Assembly: GCF_010686655.1 (NCBI RefSeq)
Contig: NZ_JAAGVY010000016.1
Coordinates: 20,970-84,969, forward strand
DNA: 64,000 bases
Source of the DNA: Cryomorpha ignava
Lineage (GTDB): Bacteria > Bacteroidota > Bacteroidia > Flavobacteriales_D > Cryomorphaceae
Reading direction: 5' to 3'
This document shows, in pieces, positions 41,815 to 51,601 of this stretch; the stretch's first letter is position 1; the number at the start of each line of letters is the position of its first letter. A program made the translations under genes and the position numbers. The notes under the pieces are model-generated. The model ran no database searches. It was not told the origin of the DNA and worked only from the letters and a program-made list of their open reading frames with translations.

Positions 41815-42972
41815 TTACTCCAACCACGATTTCCAATACTCTTCATCGGCAATAGCCATAGCCTGCTTCGTCATTTTCAATGGCTTAAAAGTGTCTACCA
41901 TAACGGCCAGCTCTTCAGTTTCTTTTTTACCAATACTGCGCTCGGCTGCCCCGGGGTGCGGCCCGTGAACCGCTCCTGCGGGATGAATCGTAATATTTCC
42001 TTTCTCAATATTATTCCGGCTCATAAAGTCGCCGTCAACATAATATAGCACTTCGTCAGAATCTATATTGCTGTGATTGTATGGCGCCGGAATCGATTGA
42101 GGATGGTAGTCGTACATGCGCGGAACAAATGAGCAAATTACAAAACCGGCAGCCTCAAAAGTCTGGTGTATTGGCGGCGGCATGTGCACCCTTCCGGTAA
42201 TGGGTTCAAAATCGTGAATAGAAAAAGCGTAGGGATAATTGAAGCCATCCCAGCCAACCACATCAAATGGATGAGTGGCATAGGTAAAATGATAGAGCTT
42301 ATCTTCTTTTTTGATTTTTACTAAAAACTCACCTTTCTCGTCGGTAGGCTCCAAATATTCCGGTCGGCGAATATCACGTTCGCAAAATGGAGAATGCTCC
42401 ATTAATTGCCCAAAATTATTTCTGTAACGCTTTGGTGTGTAGATGGGGCTAAACGATTGAACGATAAGCAGTCGATTTTTTGAAGCTTTAAATTCCATTT
42501 GGTAAATCATACCGCGAGGCACTACGAGATAATCACCATAAGAAAAGTCAAGATCGCCCATGAGCGTATGCATAGTTCCCTCGCCTTCGTGGATGAAAAT
42601 AACCTCATCAGCATCTACATTCTTATAGTAGTAGTCTTTCATCGATTCACGCGGTGCAGCAAGTTCAATATAGCAATCCCTATTAACAAGCACCGGCGTA
42701 CGGCTGTCGAGATAATCGTCTTTTGGCTTCACCTCAAATCCGCGAAAGCGGTAAGCCTTCATGTTGTGATCTAAAGCTATTTCGGGTTTTATATCAAGCG
42801 TCTCTCCAATTTCCTTCACCTGCGTAGGTCTGTGCATGTGGTATAGAAGCGACGACATACCACTAAAACCCTCTGTTCCAAATAGCTGCTCATAATACAG
42901 AGAACCATCTGCTTTTTTAAAGGCTGTATGTCTTTTATGTGGAATTTTTCCAAGTGTATGATATATAGGCAT
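41815..42972 (-). CDS. hmgA: Homogentisate 1,2-dioxygenase
   Basis: 385 residues. It opens the homogentisate ring with Fe(II) and O2, the step after HppD in tyrosine catabolism, giving maleylacetoacetate. Iron ligands lie in PAPYNHSNIDSDEVLYY and IHPAGAVHGPHPG; the enzyme also shows FVPRMYDYHP. This matches the compact Bacteroidota type. It has a -7-like TATATTTG on the minus strand at 43003-43010. Confidence 0.93.
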   Translation of the reverse strand: MPIYHTLGKIPHKRHTAFKKADGSLYYEQLFGTEGFSGMSSLLYHMHRPTQVKEIGETLDIKPEIALDHNMKAYRFRGFEVKPKDDYLDSRTPVLVNRDCYIELAAPRESMKDYYYKNVDADEVIFIHEGEGTMHTLMGDLDFSYGDYLVVPRGMIYQMEFKASKNRLLIVQSFSPIYTPKRYRNNFGQLMEHSPFCERDIRRPEYLEPTDEKGEFLVKIKKEDKLYHFTYATHPFDVVGWDGFNYPYAFSIHDFEPITGRVHMPPPIHQTFEAAGFVICSFVPRMYDYHPQSIPAPYNHSNIDSDEVLYYVDGDFMSRNNIEKGNITIHPAGAVHGPHPGAAERSIGKKETEELAVMVDTFKPLKMTKQAMAIADEEYWKSWLE

Positions 42973-43165
42973 ATAATTATTGTTTAGGGTAATGTATTTC
43001 TACAAATATATACAATCGCATCGTTTCTTTTTTAAAGATCATTCTACCCGTGAGATGCCATTAGGAACTCAAAGTCTTGTCGATTCTTAACAGACCATTA
43101 AAATATTTATGCGCTTAGAAACTCGTAAATCCGTAAATTTGCGTGAATTTTTGAATTTAGATTTT

Positions 43166-44119
43166 ATGTCTTCTACAAATATATTGGTGGTAGGTGCCGC
43201 CGGACAGATTGGAACAGAACTCGTTATCGCACTTCGTGAGCAGTACGGCTCAGATAGGGTTGTGGCCTCTGATTTAAATCCAAAACCAATTGATGCACTT
43301 GCTAATGGCCCTTACGAATCTATCAATGTATTGGATAAGCATAGATTGCTTGAAGTAGTAAAATCTTATAAAATAACAGAGATTTATCAGCTTGCAGCCC
43401 TCTTATCGGCTACTGCCGAACAGAAACCCGCGTTGGGTTGGGATTTAAACATGAATGGATTATCAAACGTGCTTGACCTTGCCCGCGACGGGCATATTAA
43501 ACGAATTTTCTGGCCGAGCTCAATAGCTGTTTTTGGGCCGCATACTCCCAAAGTGAAAACCCCGCAGCGTACTATTATGGAGCCAACTACGGTTTACGGA
43601 ATCACAAAAGTGGCTGGTGAAAGCTGGTGCGAATACTATAACAAGCGTTATGGCACAGATGTACGAAGCGTGAGGTATCCCGGAATAGTGGGCTACAAAA
43701 GCAATCCGGGTGGGGGAACTACAGATTACGCTGTTCACATTTTTCATGAAGCCATTAAAAACGGAACTTATGAGTGCTTTTTGAGCGAACAAGCCGCCCT
43801 GCCTATGATGTATATGCCTGATGCAATTAAGGCAACCCTTGAAATAATGAATGCTCCGTCAGACCAAATCAAGTTGCGTACGAGCTATAATATTTCCGGT
43901 GTATCTTTTACACCCGATGTATTGGCAGAAGCCATAAAGCAACATATTCCCGACTTTACAATTTCGTACAATCCTGATTATCGCGACGGAATAGCTAAAA
44001 GCTGGCCGAGTAGCATTGATGATTCTATGGCACGCGAAGATTGGGGCTGGAAACCGGACTATTCGCTTGAAAGAATCGTATCAGACATGCTCGAGCATTT
44101 ACGCGAAAAGGCCGTTTAA
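43166..44119 (+). CDS. L-threonine 3-dehydrogenase (NAD-dependent epimerase family)
   Basis: 317 residues from the ATG at 43166 (an extension to 43109 lacks typical sequence). It oxidises L-threonine to 2-amino-3-oxobutyrate in the extended short-chain dehydrogenase form used by Bacteroidota. NAD-binding GAAGQIGTELV, YGITKVAGE with the catalytic Tyr and Lys, PGIVGYKSNPGGGTTDYAVHIFHEAI and the end DWGWKPDY fit this family. A TAAATTTG -7 box lies at 43134-43141. A UDP-sugar epimerase is an alternative but less likely. Confidence 0.85.
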   Translation: MSSTNILVVGAAGQIGTELVIALREQYGSDRVVASDLNPKPIDALANGPYESINVLDKHRLLEVVKSYKITEIYQLAALLSATAEQKPALGWDLNMNGLSNVLDLARDGHIKRIFWPSSIAVFGPHTPKVKTPQRTIMEPTTVYGITKVAGESWCEYYNKRYGTDVRSVRYPGIVGYKSNPGGGTTDYAVHIFHEAIKNGTYECFLSEQAALPMMYMPDAIKATLEIMNAPSDQIKLRTSYNISGVSFTPDVLAEAIKQHIPDFTISYNPDYRDGIAKSWPSSIDDSMAREDWGWKPDYSLERIVSDMLEHLREKAV

Positions 44120-44227
44120 CACTTGCTTATCAGGCTACTTATCGCACTAGAGAAAAAGCCTTAATTTAGGCTCCGAAAACCGAACCTTTTTTATTTTAAG
44201 CGCGTATAAATTCCAAAAGTTTATACT

Positions 44228-45130
44228 TTGATGAAACGCTTTCCGCTCACTTTCTTATTTTTCCTGACGCTCATTTTTCTCAGCTATCCTGCGGGTGCCG
44301 ACGCGGTATATGGGCAAAGTGCTATAAAACAAAATTATACCGACAATCAAGGGCGCCGACAAGGATACTGGATCATTCTTGGGTCTTTGAGCTCTGATGA
44401 TGGTTACAACGCCAATCAAAAAGTTGAAGAAGGAGAATATCTTGACAATAAGCGGACAGGAGTTTGGAAAAAATACTACCCAACCGGAAGTTTGCAAAGC
44501 GAAATAAACTATTTGGAAAATCATCCTTACGGCCATTACACCACTTACTATCCTAACAATCGGGTAGAAGAATCAGGGTATTGGACTGCGAATAAAAACA
44601 CAGGCGATTTTAAACGCTTTCATGAAAATGGAAAACTCGCTCAGGACTTTAATTTTAATTCACACGGTAAAAGAGATGGTGAGCAGAAGTACTACTATGC
44701 TGACGGAACCTTGCAATGTACGGTAGAGATAGATAATGGCGTGGCTCACGGAATGTATATGCTCTACTATCCAAACGGTGAATTGCGCGAAGAAAAGAGA
44801 ATTACCAACGGCGAAGTGGAGAAAGAAAGCGTAAAAACCTTCACTTTGGATAAAGCTCCAAAAGGCGAAATTACAGTCCCTAAATTATCTGCAGAAGAAA
44901 CGACTCCGAATAAATCTGACCGTCCGAATTTGGCAGAATTTAAAGCTACCGGATCAAACACGCTTTACAATAGAAATAAGCAAATAACCCAGGTAGGCCA
45001 CTTTTTGGAAGGCCGCCTCTGGAATGGAAAATGGTATAAATACGATGAAAACGGAATCTTGCGACGGGTGGAAGTTTATAAAGAAGGCAGATTCATTGGC
45101 TACGGAATCATTGACGATTCAAACAAATGA
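44228..45130 (+). CDS. Secreted MORN-2 repeat protein (YwqK-like)
   Basis: 300 residues with a signal peptide (FPLTFLFFLTLIFLSYPAG). The mature part repeats the MORN-2 pattern YxxGxLxxxxxY: EYLDNKRTGVWKKYYPTGSL, HYTTYYPNNRVEESGYW, GDFKRFHENGKLAQDF, KYYYADGTLQCTVEI, YMLYYPNGELREEKR, KWYKYDENGILRRVEVY. Such proteins are often called YwqK family antitoxin-like, though that function is not established for exported ones. A cysS promoter overlaps its 3' end. Confidence 0.8.
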   Translation: MMKRFPLTFLFFLTLIFLSYPAGADAVYGQSAIKQNYTDNQGRRQGYWIILGSLSSDDGYNANQKVEEGEYLDNKRTGVWKKYYPTGSLQSEINYLENHPYGHYTTYYPNNRVEESGYWTANKNTGDFKRFHENGKLAQDFNFNSHGKRDGEQKYYYADGTLQCTVEIDNGVAHGMYMLYYPNGELREEKRITNGEVEKESVKTFTLDKAPKGEITVPKLSAEETTPNKSDRPNLAEFKATGSNTLYNRNKQITQVGHFLEGRLWNGKWYKYDENGILRRVEVYKEGRFIGYGIIDDSNK

Positions 45131-45139
45131 GTAAATTTG
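45111..45139 (+). promoter_or_regulatory. Probable promoter of cysS
   Basis: TTGAC (45111-45115) and TAAATTTG (45132-45139) are spaced as in Bacteroidota promoters (18 bases between TTG and TA). The start codon follows 30 bases after the -7 box. It overlaps the end of the MORN gene. Confidence 0.6.
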
Positions 45140-45168
45140 GCCGGAAATGCATCTTTTTATAACCATTC

Positions 45169-46641
45169 ATGAGCAGTACCCTTTTCATTACCAATACGCT
45201 TTCGCGGAAAAAAGAAGAGTTTAAACCCCTAAACCCACCCCACGTGGGTCTTTACGTTTGCGGACCTACCGTGTACAGCGATGTGCATTTGGGAAATGTG
45301 CGTTCGTTTTTAAGTTTCGATATCGTTTTCAGATACTTAAGCTACCTCGGGTATAAAGTGCGCTACGTGCGCAATATTACAGATGTAGGCCATTTGGTAA
45401 ACGACGCTGACGAGGGCGAGGACAAAATCGCAAAAAAAGCCCGTCTTGAAGAGTTAGAACCAATGGAAATCGTACAAAAATACACCAATGGTTTTCACGA
45501 TGTAATGCGCATTTTCAATATTCTACCTCCATCTATAGAGCCCACAGCCACAGGCCACCTTATTGAACAAATGGAAATGGTAAAACGCATTATTGCGGCT
45601 GGCTATGGATATGAAGTAGATGGGTCGGTATATTTTGATGTAAGAAAATACAATGAAGACCATAATTACGGAGAGCTTTCGGGTAGAAATATCGATGACT
45701 TGCTTTCTAATACCCGCGCGCTCGACGGCCAGGATCAAAAGCTCGACCCGCTCGATTTTGCTATCTGGAAAAAAGCCGAGCAAGGCCATATTATGTTCTG
45801 GCCATCGCCTTGGGGTGAAGGATTTCCTGGTTGGCACCTGGAATGCTCGGCCATGAGCACCAAATATCTCGGCAATGAATTTGACATTCACGGAGGTGGT
45901 ATGGACTTGAAATTCCCTCACCACGAATGTGAAATAGCCCAAAATATTGGCGCAAACGGGAAGAACGGCCCTAGAATATGGATGCACGGAAATATGCTAA
46001 CCGTGCAGGGGCGCAAGATGGCCAAATCTGAAGGTAATGGGTTTACACCGGAAGAATTGATTACCGGAAATCACAAACTCCTTGACCAAGGCTATAGCCC
46101 AATGACGGTGCGCTTCTTTATGCTTCAGTCTCATTACGGAAGCACGCTTGATTTTTCAAACGATGCACTGCGCGGTGCAGAAAAAGGGTACAAACGCTTG
46201 ATGGATGGTTACGAAACTCTTCAAAGTCTTACGCCTTCCGGTGAATCTACTATAGATGTGGCTGCTCTAAAAGAAGCTTGCATCGATGCAATGAACGACG
46301 ATTTCAGTACGCCAATTCTTATTTCTAAACTCTTTGACGGTGTAAAGACAATCAATCTTATAAAAACGGGAGCCGAAAAAGCCTCTGAAGGTGATTTAAA
46401 AGAATTAAAAGAACTCTTCCACGACTTTATTTTTGATGTGCTCGGCTTCCGAAAAGAAGACGAACAATCAGGTGCAGGAAGTGATTTAACAGCATCGCTC
46501 ATTGAGCTAGCAATTAGTCTGCGAAAAGCGGCAAAGCTCAACAAAGACTTTACTACTGCAGATCAAATTCGCGAAGAACTCACCAAAATAGGCGTTACAC
46601 TTAAAGATAATCCTGACGGAACGGATTTTATAATTGGTTAG
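45169..46641 (+). CDS. cysS: Cysteinyl-tRNA synthetase
   Basis: 490 residues, full length. It charges tRNA-Cys with cysteine. Zinc ligands appear in YVCGPTVY and WHLECSAMS plus [10 protein letters not shown]; the HIGH-type signature is VHLGN and the KMSKS motif is KMAKSEGN, both near normal positions. C-terminal DALR and anticodon-binding helices are present. Preceded by a good promoter. Confidence 0.96.
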   Translation: MSSTLFITNTLSRKKEEFKPLNPPHVGLYVCGPTVYSDVHLGNVRSFLSFDIVFRYLSYLGYKVRYVRNITDVGHLVNDADEGEDKIAKKARLEELEPMEIVQKYTNGFHDVMRIFNILPPSIEPTATGHLIEQMEMVKRIIAAGYGYEVDGSVYFDVRKYNEDHNYGELSGRNIDDLLSNTRALDGQDQKLDPLDFAIWKKAEQGHIMFWPSPWGEGFPGWHLECSAMSTKYLGNEFDIHGGGMDLKFPHHECEIAQNIGANGKNGPRIWMHGNMLTVQGRKMAKSEGNGFTPEELITGNHKLLDQGYSPMTVRFFMLQSHYGSTLDFSNDALRGAEKGYKRLMDGYETLQSLTPSGESTIDVAALKEACIDAMNDDFSTPILISKLFDGVKTINLIKTGAEKASEGDLKELKELFHDFIFDVLGFRKEDEQSGAGSDLTASLIELAISLRKAAKLNKDFTTADQIREELTKIGVTLKDNPDGTDFIIG

Positions 46642-47034
46642 AGCTGAATTCTGAGTTTATCTTTGAAATTTTTTCAAGTTATCACTACGGAAATAAAGCA
46701 GTAAACGGATTCAAAACCAACCCTTTCGCGCACCCCAAACCCCTTCCATACGGACTCTCTTTGGTCGAAAGGGACGATCCCTGCGCACGCTTCATTTGTT
46801 CCAATACAAATTTAATTTACAAGACTCTAATTACAAAAGTCATTACAAAAGAAAAATTCGATCTTTTATTAGAAGTGTGCGGCGGCACCCTATAGGGACG
46901 GGGCGCGCGGAGAGATTCACTGCGCAGCAGCAAAAAATCATTCGTCCATTTGTAGCTACCAAATCACATAAGCCCAAAAAATCTCCAAATAAAATTTACC
47001 CTTTGTGTATATTCGAAGTTTCTAAATAAACTTC
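46642..47034. other. Gene-free interval between cysS and polA
   Basis: About 390 bases. A few repeated GGG and GCGCG tracts occur near 46900, and a short frame (46796-47029) has no recognisable content. No terminator or RNA gene is convincing. Confidence 0.4.
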
Positions 47035-49821
47035 ATGAGCACCGATAAAAAAACCTTATATCTTCTTGACGCCTACGCATTGATTTACAGAGCATATTAC
47101 GCTTTTATCAGAGCGCCACGCGTAAATTCTGCCGGTTTGAATACCTCTGCCATGTTTGGATTTACAAATGCTCTGGCAGATATTATCAATAATCACAAGC
47201 CGACACATATTGCCGTTGGATTTGACATTTCAGGACCTACGTTTAGAAATGATGACTATCCTGCGTATAAAGCCAATCGCGAAGAAACTCCTGACGATAT
47301 AAAAATTGCCATTCCCTATATCAGACAAATTATAGAGGGGTTTAATATACCTATTCTTGAAAAAGAAGGGTTTGAAGCCGATGATATAATAGGAACCATC
47401 GCCAAGAAAGCGGAGATAGAAGGTTTTGAAGTATTTATGGTTACCCCCGATAAAGATTTCGGGCAGCTCGTAACCGAACACATCAAGATTTTAAAACCTG
47501 CCCGCATGGGAAATGGCAGCGAAGTAATGGGCATAAAAGAAGTCTGTGAAAAGTTTGGCGTAAAGCGCCCCGAGCAGGTTATTGATATGCTCGGTCTCTG
47601 GGGCGACGCTGTCGATAACATTCCCGGAATACCGGGAATAGGCGAAAAGACAGCCAAAAAGTTACTTGCCGAATACGACAGCGTAGAAGGCCTGATTGCC
47701 AATGCTGACAAACTAAAAGGCAAGCAAAAAGAAAATGTAATCAAGTTTGCCGAGCAAGGACTCTTATCTAAAAAGCTCGCCACCATCATTCTCGATGCAC
47801 CTGTAGACTTTAACCCAAAAGAACTCGAACTGGAAGAGCCAAATAAAGAGGTGCTTCGTGAGCTGTTTTCAATTTTAGAATTCAGAACCATCTCAGAGCG
47901 CCTGCTCGGAGAAAAAATCCAAGCCAATACCGCAGCTGGCGATCAAATGGATTTGTTCTCTTCGGTAGAGAATTCTGATACTGATGCAGAACCTGCTTCA
48001 ATGTCTGATTTTGATGCATCAGCAGTAAAGTACAATACCATTGAAACCAAGGATAAGCGCACAACCTTTATTAGAGACCTGATGAAACAAAAGGTGGTAT
48101 GCTTTGATACGGAAACCACTTCTGTAGATGCAAATTCAGCCGAGCTTGTTGGCATGTCATTTTCCTGGAAAAGTGGGGAGGCTTATTATATCCCTCTTCC
48201 GGAAAATGAAAATGGATCAAAGTTTATTCTCAAAGATTTTAACGATTTCTTTGCCGCCGAAAACATCTTGAAAATAGGTCATAATCTTAAGTACGATATT
48301 ACTGTTCTGGCCTGGTACGGCATAGAGGTAAAGGGAAAAATGTTTGACACCATGCTTGCTCATTATCTCATTCAGCCCGATATGAAGCACAATATGAATG
48401 AGCTGGCCGAAACGTATTTAAGTTACAGACCTATCAGCATTGAAACCCTCATTGGCAAAAAAGGTAAAAATCAGGGTAGCATGCGCGATGTGCCAGTAGA
48501 AGAGGCAGCACCTTACGCCTGCGAAGATGCAGATATTACCTACAGACTCTACGAAAAATTCGCTCCCGAAATTGAAAAAGAACCGGGTTTAAAAAAGCTT
48601 TTTTATGAAATTGAAATGCCCCTTATGCCCGTGCTTGCGCGCATGGAGTTTTGCGGTGTGAAAATAGATACTGATTCGCTGGCTGAAATATCAAAGAATC
48701 TAGAGATTGAAGCACTAAAGCTCGAAGAGGAAATTTATGAAATCGCGGGGACCAACTTTAACCTGGCAAGCCCAAAACAGCTGGGTATTGTACTCTTTGA
48801 GGATTTGAAAATTGCTGACAAGCCCAAGAAAACCAAAACAGGCCAATATTCTACCAATGAAGAAACCCTTTTAAAGCACGCCGACGACCATCCGATAGTT
48901 GGAAAAATTCTGGACTTTAGACAGATAATGAAGCTAAAAAGCACTTACGTCGATGCCTTGCCAGAATTGGTTAACCCGCGAGATCAGCGGATTCACACTA
49001 CGTATATGCAGGCGGTGGCTGCTACGGGTAGGCTTAGCTCACAAAATCCTAATTTGCAAAATATTCCCATCCGCACCGAGCGAGGACGTGAAGTTAGAAA
49101 GGCTTTTATCCCCTCTTCTGCCGACCGGGTAATATTCGCAGCTGACTATTCGCAAATAGAGCTTAGGCTAATGGCCGAAATGAGCGGCGATATAGCTATG
49201 CTAGAAGCCTTTACCAGTGGGGAAGATATTCACGCGGCAACTGCAGCGAAGGTTTTTAATGTTGATTCTAAAGATGTGGATCGCGAAATGCGTAGCAAAG
49301 CTAAAATGGTAAACTTTGGGATTATCTATGGAATATCTGCCTTTGGACTGGCGCAGCGCCTTGGCATATCGCGAACTGAAGCCTCAGAATTGATAGAAAA
49401 TTACTTCATTCAGTATCCCGGCATTAAAGCTTATATGGACGAAAGTATAGAGCGTGCGCGTAAAAACGGATATGTAGAAACCATTTTAAAGCGCCGCCGC
49501 TACCTCAGCGATATCAATAGTCGGAATGCTACCGTGCGCGGATTTGCAGAGCGAAATGCAATTAATGCCCCCATTCAGGGATCGGCTGCCGATATGATAA
49601 AAGTGGCGATGATAAAAGTTGATGAGCTATTCAAAAAAGAAGGAATCAAATCAAACATGATCCTTCAGGTGCACGATGAGCTCGTTTTTGACGCCGAGAA
49701 ATCTGAACTCGATAAAATACGCGTTATCGTAGAAAGAGAAATGCGTCAGGCTATACCACAGCTCAAAGTTCCCATAAAAGTAGATATGGATACAGGAGAT
49801 AACTGGCTGGAAGCACATTAA
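47035..49821 (+). CDS. polA: DNA polymerase I
   Basis: 928 residues. N-terminal 5'-3' exonuclease: LLDAYALIYRAYYAF, FEADDIIGTIAKKAE, MLGLWGDAVDNIPGIPGIGEKTA. Middle 3'-5' exonuclease appears active, with CFDTETTS and the later GHNLKYDI. C-terminal polymerase motifs A (YSQIELRLMAEMS), B (RSKAKMVNFGIIYGISAFGLA) and C (QVHDELVF) are intact. It fills gaps in excision repair and removes RNA primers. Standard length; stands alone. Confidence 0.96.
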   Translation: MSTDKKTLYLLDAYALIYRAYYAFIRAPRVNSAGLNTSAMFGFTNALADIINNHKPTHIAVGFDISGPTFRNDDYPAYKANREETPDDIKIAIPYIRQIIEGFNIPILEKEGFEADDIIGTIAKKAEIEGFEVFMVTPDKDFGQLVTEHIKILKPARMGNGSEVMGIKEVCEKFGVKRPEQVIDMLGLWGDAVDNIPGIPGIGEKTAKKLLAEYDSVEGLIANADKLKGKQKENVIKFAEQGLLSKKLATIILDAPVDFNPKELELEEPNKEVLRELFSILEFRTISERLLGEKIQANTAAGDQMDLFSSVENSDTDAEPASMSDFDASAVKYNTIETKDKRTTFIRDLMKQKVVCFDTETTSVDANSAELVGMSFSWKSGEAYYIPLPENENGSKFILKDFNDFFAAENILKIGHNLKYDITVLAWYGIEVKGKMFDTMLAHYLIQPDMKHNMNELAETYLSYRPISIETLIGKKGKNQGSMRDVPVEEAAPYACEDADITYRLYEKFAPEIEKEPGLKKLFYEIEMPLMPVLARMEFCGVKIDTDSLAEISKNLEIEALKLEEEIYEIAGTNFNLASPKQLGIVLFEDLKIADKPKKTKTGQYSTNEETLLKHADDHPIVGKILDFRQIMKLKSTYVDALPELVNPRDQRIHTTYMQAVAATGRLSSQNPNLQNIPIRTERGREVRKAFIPSSADRVIFAADYSQIELRLMAEMSGDIAMLEAFTSGEDIHAATAAKVFNVDSKDVDREMRSKAKMVNFGIIYGISAFGLAQRLGISRTEASELIENYFIQYPGIKAYMDESIERARKNGYVETILKRRRYLSDINSRNATVRGFAERNAINAPIQGSAADMIKVAMIKVDELFKKEGIKSNMILQVHDELVFDAEKSELDKIRVIVEREMRQAIPQLKVPIKVDMDTGDNWLEAH

Positions 49822-50145
49822 AATCTGAGCGCTAACAAGCCAGTCGTTTGTTTTATTAAACTGCCTTATTCCGGCATTAAACCCGCCCGGTTGGATATTG
49901 ATCTTTCCAACCTTGACAAACTATTTACGTAAAATCATTTTGTACGGACTACTTATGGGGCTCAATACACATCTCAAAAAAATTATTTCTTATTGAAACC
50001 TTTTGAGACCTACTAAAGTAAAAGCACACGAACAAAGTCTCCTTAAATGTGACGCTTACGCTTCGATATGCGAGAGTTTGATTCAAGAAAACAGAATATT
50101 AAACACGAGATTCATTTTACAATGAAGCCCCTATTTTTAAAGAAT
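49822..50145. other. Gene-free interval after polA
   Basis: About 320 bases. A short hairpin GGTTGGA (49889-49895) / TCCAACC (49906-49912) has no T tract, so a polA terminator is only weakly supported. A 26-codon in-frame extension of the next lipoprotein starts at 50068 but lacks a signal peptide. Confidence 0.4.
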
Positions 50146-51057
50146 ATGAAACGGAAAAAATCCTTTATACGCTTGCTGCCTCTGGCCGCAGTGGTGTTGC
50201 TTTATAGCTGCGATAGTACGCAGTCATCTGATTCCGCTATAATAGAAAGTAGCGTTAACGCAGGATTTCTGGACGAGCTGTCAATAAAAAACGCCCAAAA
50301 AGTGCAGGAGATTTTCTACTCAGTACCATCGCCCATGGAGATGGCATCTATCTTGAAAAAATCTGGGGCAGACTACGATATGTCTCTACTAAACGAGGTG
50401 AAAAATGTAAGTGGATATACTTCTGCGAGCAGCAGAGCTCTTAATCTAGGTATTTATGGTGCCGATTTAAGCTACGCAAGTATCTTCAATCAAAACCAGG
50501 AAGCGATTATTTACTTGTCGTGTACCAAAAAACTAGCCGACAATCTGGGGGTTACAAAAGCTTTTGACGACAGTACAATAGAACGTATGGAAGCCAATGT
50601 TGAAAATCGGGATTCGCTTCTCAACATCATTTCTGAAACCTATTATATGTTAGACGCTTATCTGAAAGAAAATGGCCGAGACCATATTTCTGCAATGGTA
50701 ATAGCGGCCGGTTGGATAGAAGGTTTATACCTGGCAACAACCATTGCTTCTGCCGATGTAAATCCAGATCCACTTTTGCTGCGTCGTATTGCTGAACAAA
50801 AACTTTCGCTAAATAATCTTGAGGAACTTGTAAAAGCCTACAATAAGGGAAATCAACTCGACGATATAGCCAAAGATCTGGAAAGAGTTCGTGCAGCATT
50901 TGATAAGGTGCAGATGAAAAAAGAAAAATCTACCGTAGGTAAAAAAGCAGATGGAACCACTGTAATAGGTGGTGAGACTAAAACCGATATGAGCAGAGAA
51001 ACCTTAGAAGAAATCACCAAAGTAGTTAATGAAATCCGTACACGCTACGTAAGTTAA
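50146..51057 (+). CDS. Hypothetical lipoprotein
   Basis: 303 residues from the ATG at 50146, which gives a signal peptide and lipobox (LLYSC, Cys22); a longer in-frame start at 50068 would displace this signal. The rest is mostly helical (AQKVQEIFYSVPSPMEMASILKKSG ... EELVKAYNKGNQLDDIAKDLERVRAAF) with a Lys/Thr tail. No family recognised. It is followed 12 bp on by a small secreted protein, probably in one operon. Confidence 0.65.
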   Translation: MKRKKSFIRLLPLAAVVLLYSCDSTQSSDSAIIESSVNAGFLDELSIKNAQKVQEIFYSVPSPMEMASILKKSGADYDMSLLNEVKNVSGYTSASSRALNLGIYGADLSYASIFNQNQEAIIYLSCTKKLADNLGVTKAFDDSTIERMEANVENRDSLLNIISETYYMLDAYLKENGRDHISAMVIAAGWIEGLYLATTIASADVNPDPLLLRRIAEQKLSLNNLEELVKAYNKGNQLDDIAKDLERVRAAFDKVQMKKEKSTVGKKADGTTVIGGETKTDMSRETLEEITKVVNEIRTRYVS

Positions 51058-51069
51058 ATTTCCCCTAAG

Positions 51070-51507
51070 ATGATGAAAAAAATTCAACTAATATTAAGTC
51101 TCGCTGGCTTACTTATATTTAGTTCAGCGTATAGTCAGTGCAGAACATTTGTTAAAACATCGTGCGCTGAAGCAATGGGAGAATACATCCCAAGCGAAAA
51201 CTTTAACGGCGCTAAATTATCGCCCGGCGATATGGCAGAAGTGAAAATGACCTTTTACGCCGGTGAAAAATATCGCTTGCTGATTTGCAGTCATCCAATG
51301 ATTGGGAATGTAGATTTCCAGGTGCTGGACAAAGATGGAGTTACGCTCTACAACAATACGGAAGACAATCAGTCAGATCACTTCGACTTTTCACTTTTGG
51401 GAACGCAAGAACTTACCATAGTCCTAAAAGTGAGCCCCGACAATAAATCAGCGCTAAACCCTCAGGGTTGTGTAGCCATTCTGATTGGAAGATTAATTCA
51501 AAATTGA
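51070..51507 (+). CDS. Small secreted protein with conserved cysteines
   Basis: 145 residues with a signal peptide (MMKKIQLILSLAGLLIFSSAYSQ). Mature part has four Cys (CRTFVKTSC, LLICSHP, NPQGCVAIL) likely forming disulfides, and a beta-sandwich-like pattern (VDFQVLDKDGVTLYNN). No family recognised. It pairs with the upstream lipoprotein gene, 12 bp apart. Confidence 0.6.
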   Translation: MMKKIQLILSLAGLLIFSSAYSQCRTFVKTSCAEAMGEYIPSENFNGAKLSPGDMAEVKMTFYAGEKYRLLICSHPMIGNVDFQVLDKDGVTLYNNTEDNQSDHFDFSLLGTQELTIVLKVSPDNKSALNPQGCVAILIGRLIQN

Positions 51508-51601
51508 GATCTAATCTCTAAAAACATTCATTCAAGACATACGGTGGGTCAAACGATCACTTCACCGGAAAAGAAATAAACTGATAAGCCCTTAATAGGG
51601 C

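Noticed and set aside
46796..47029. 77-residue ORF before polA
   Set aside because: Basic, low-complexity sequence without homologous motifs; likely chance.
49889..49912. polA terminator
   Set aside because: The hairpin lacks a T tract.
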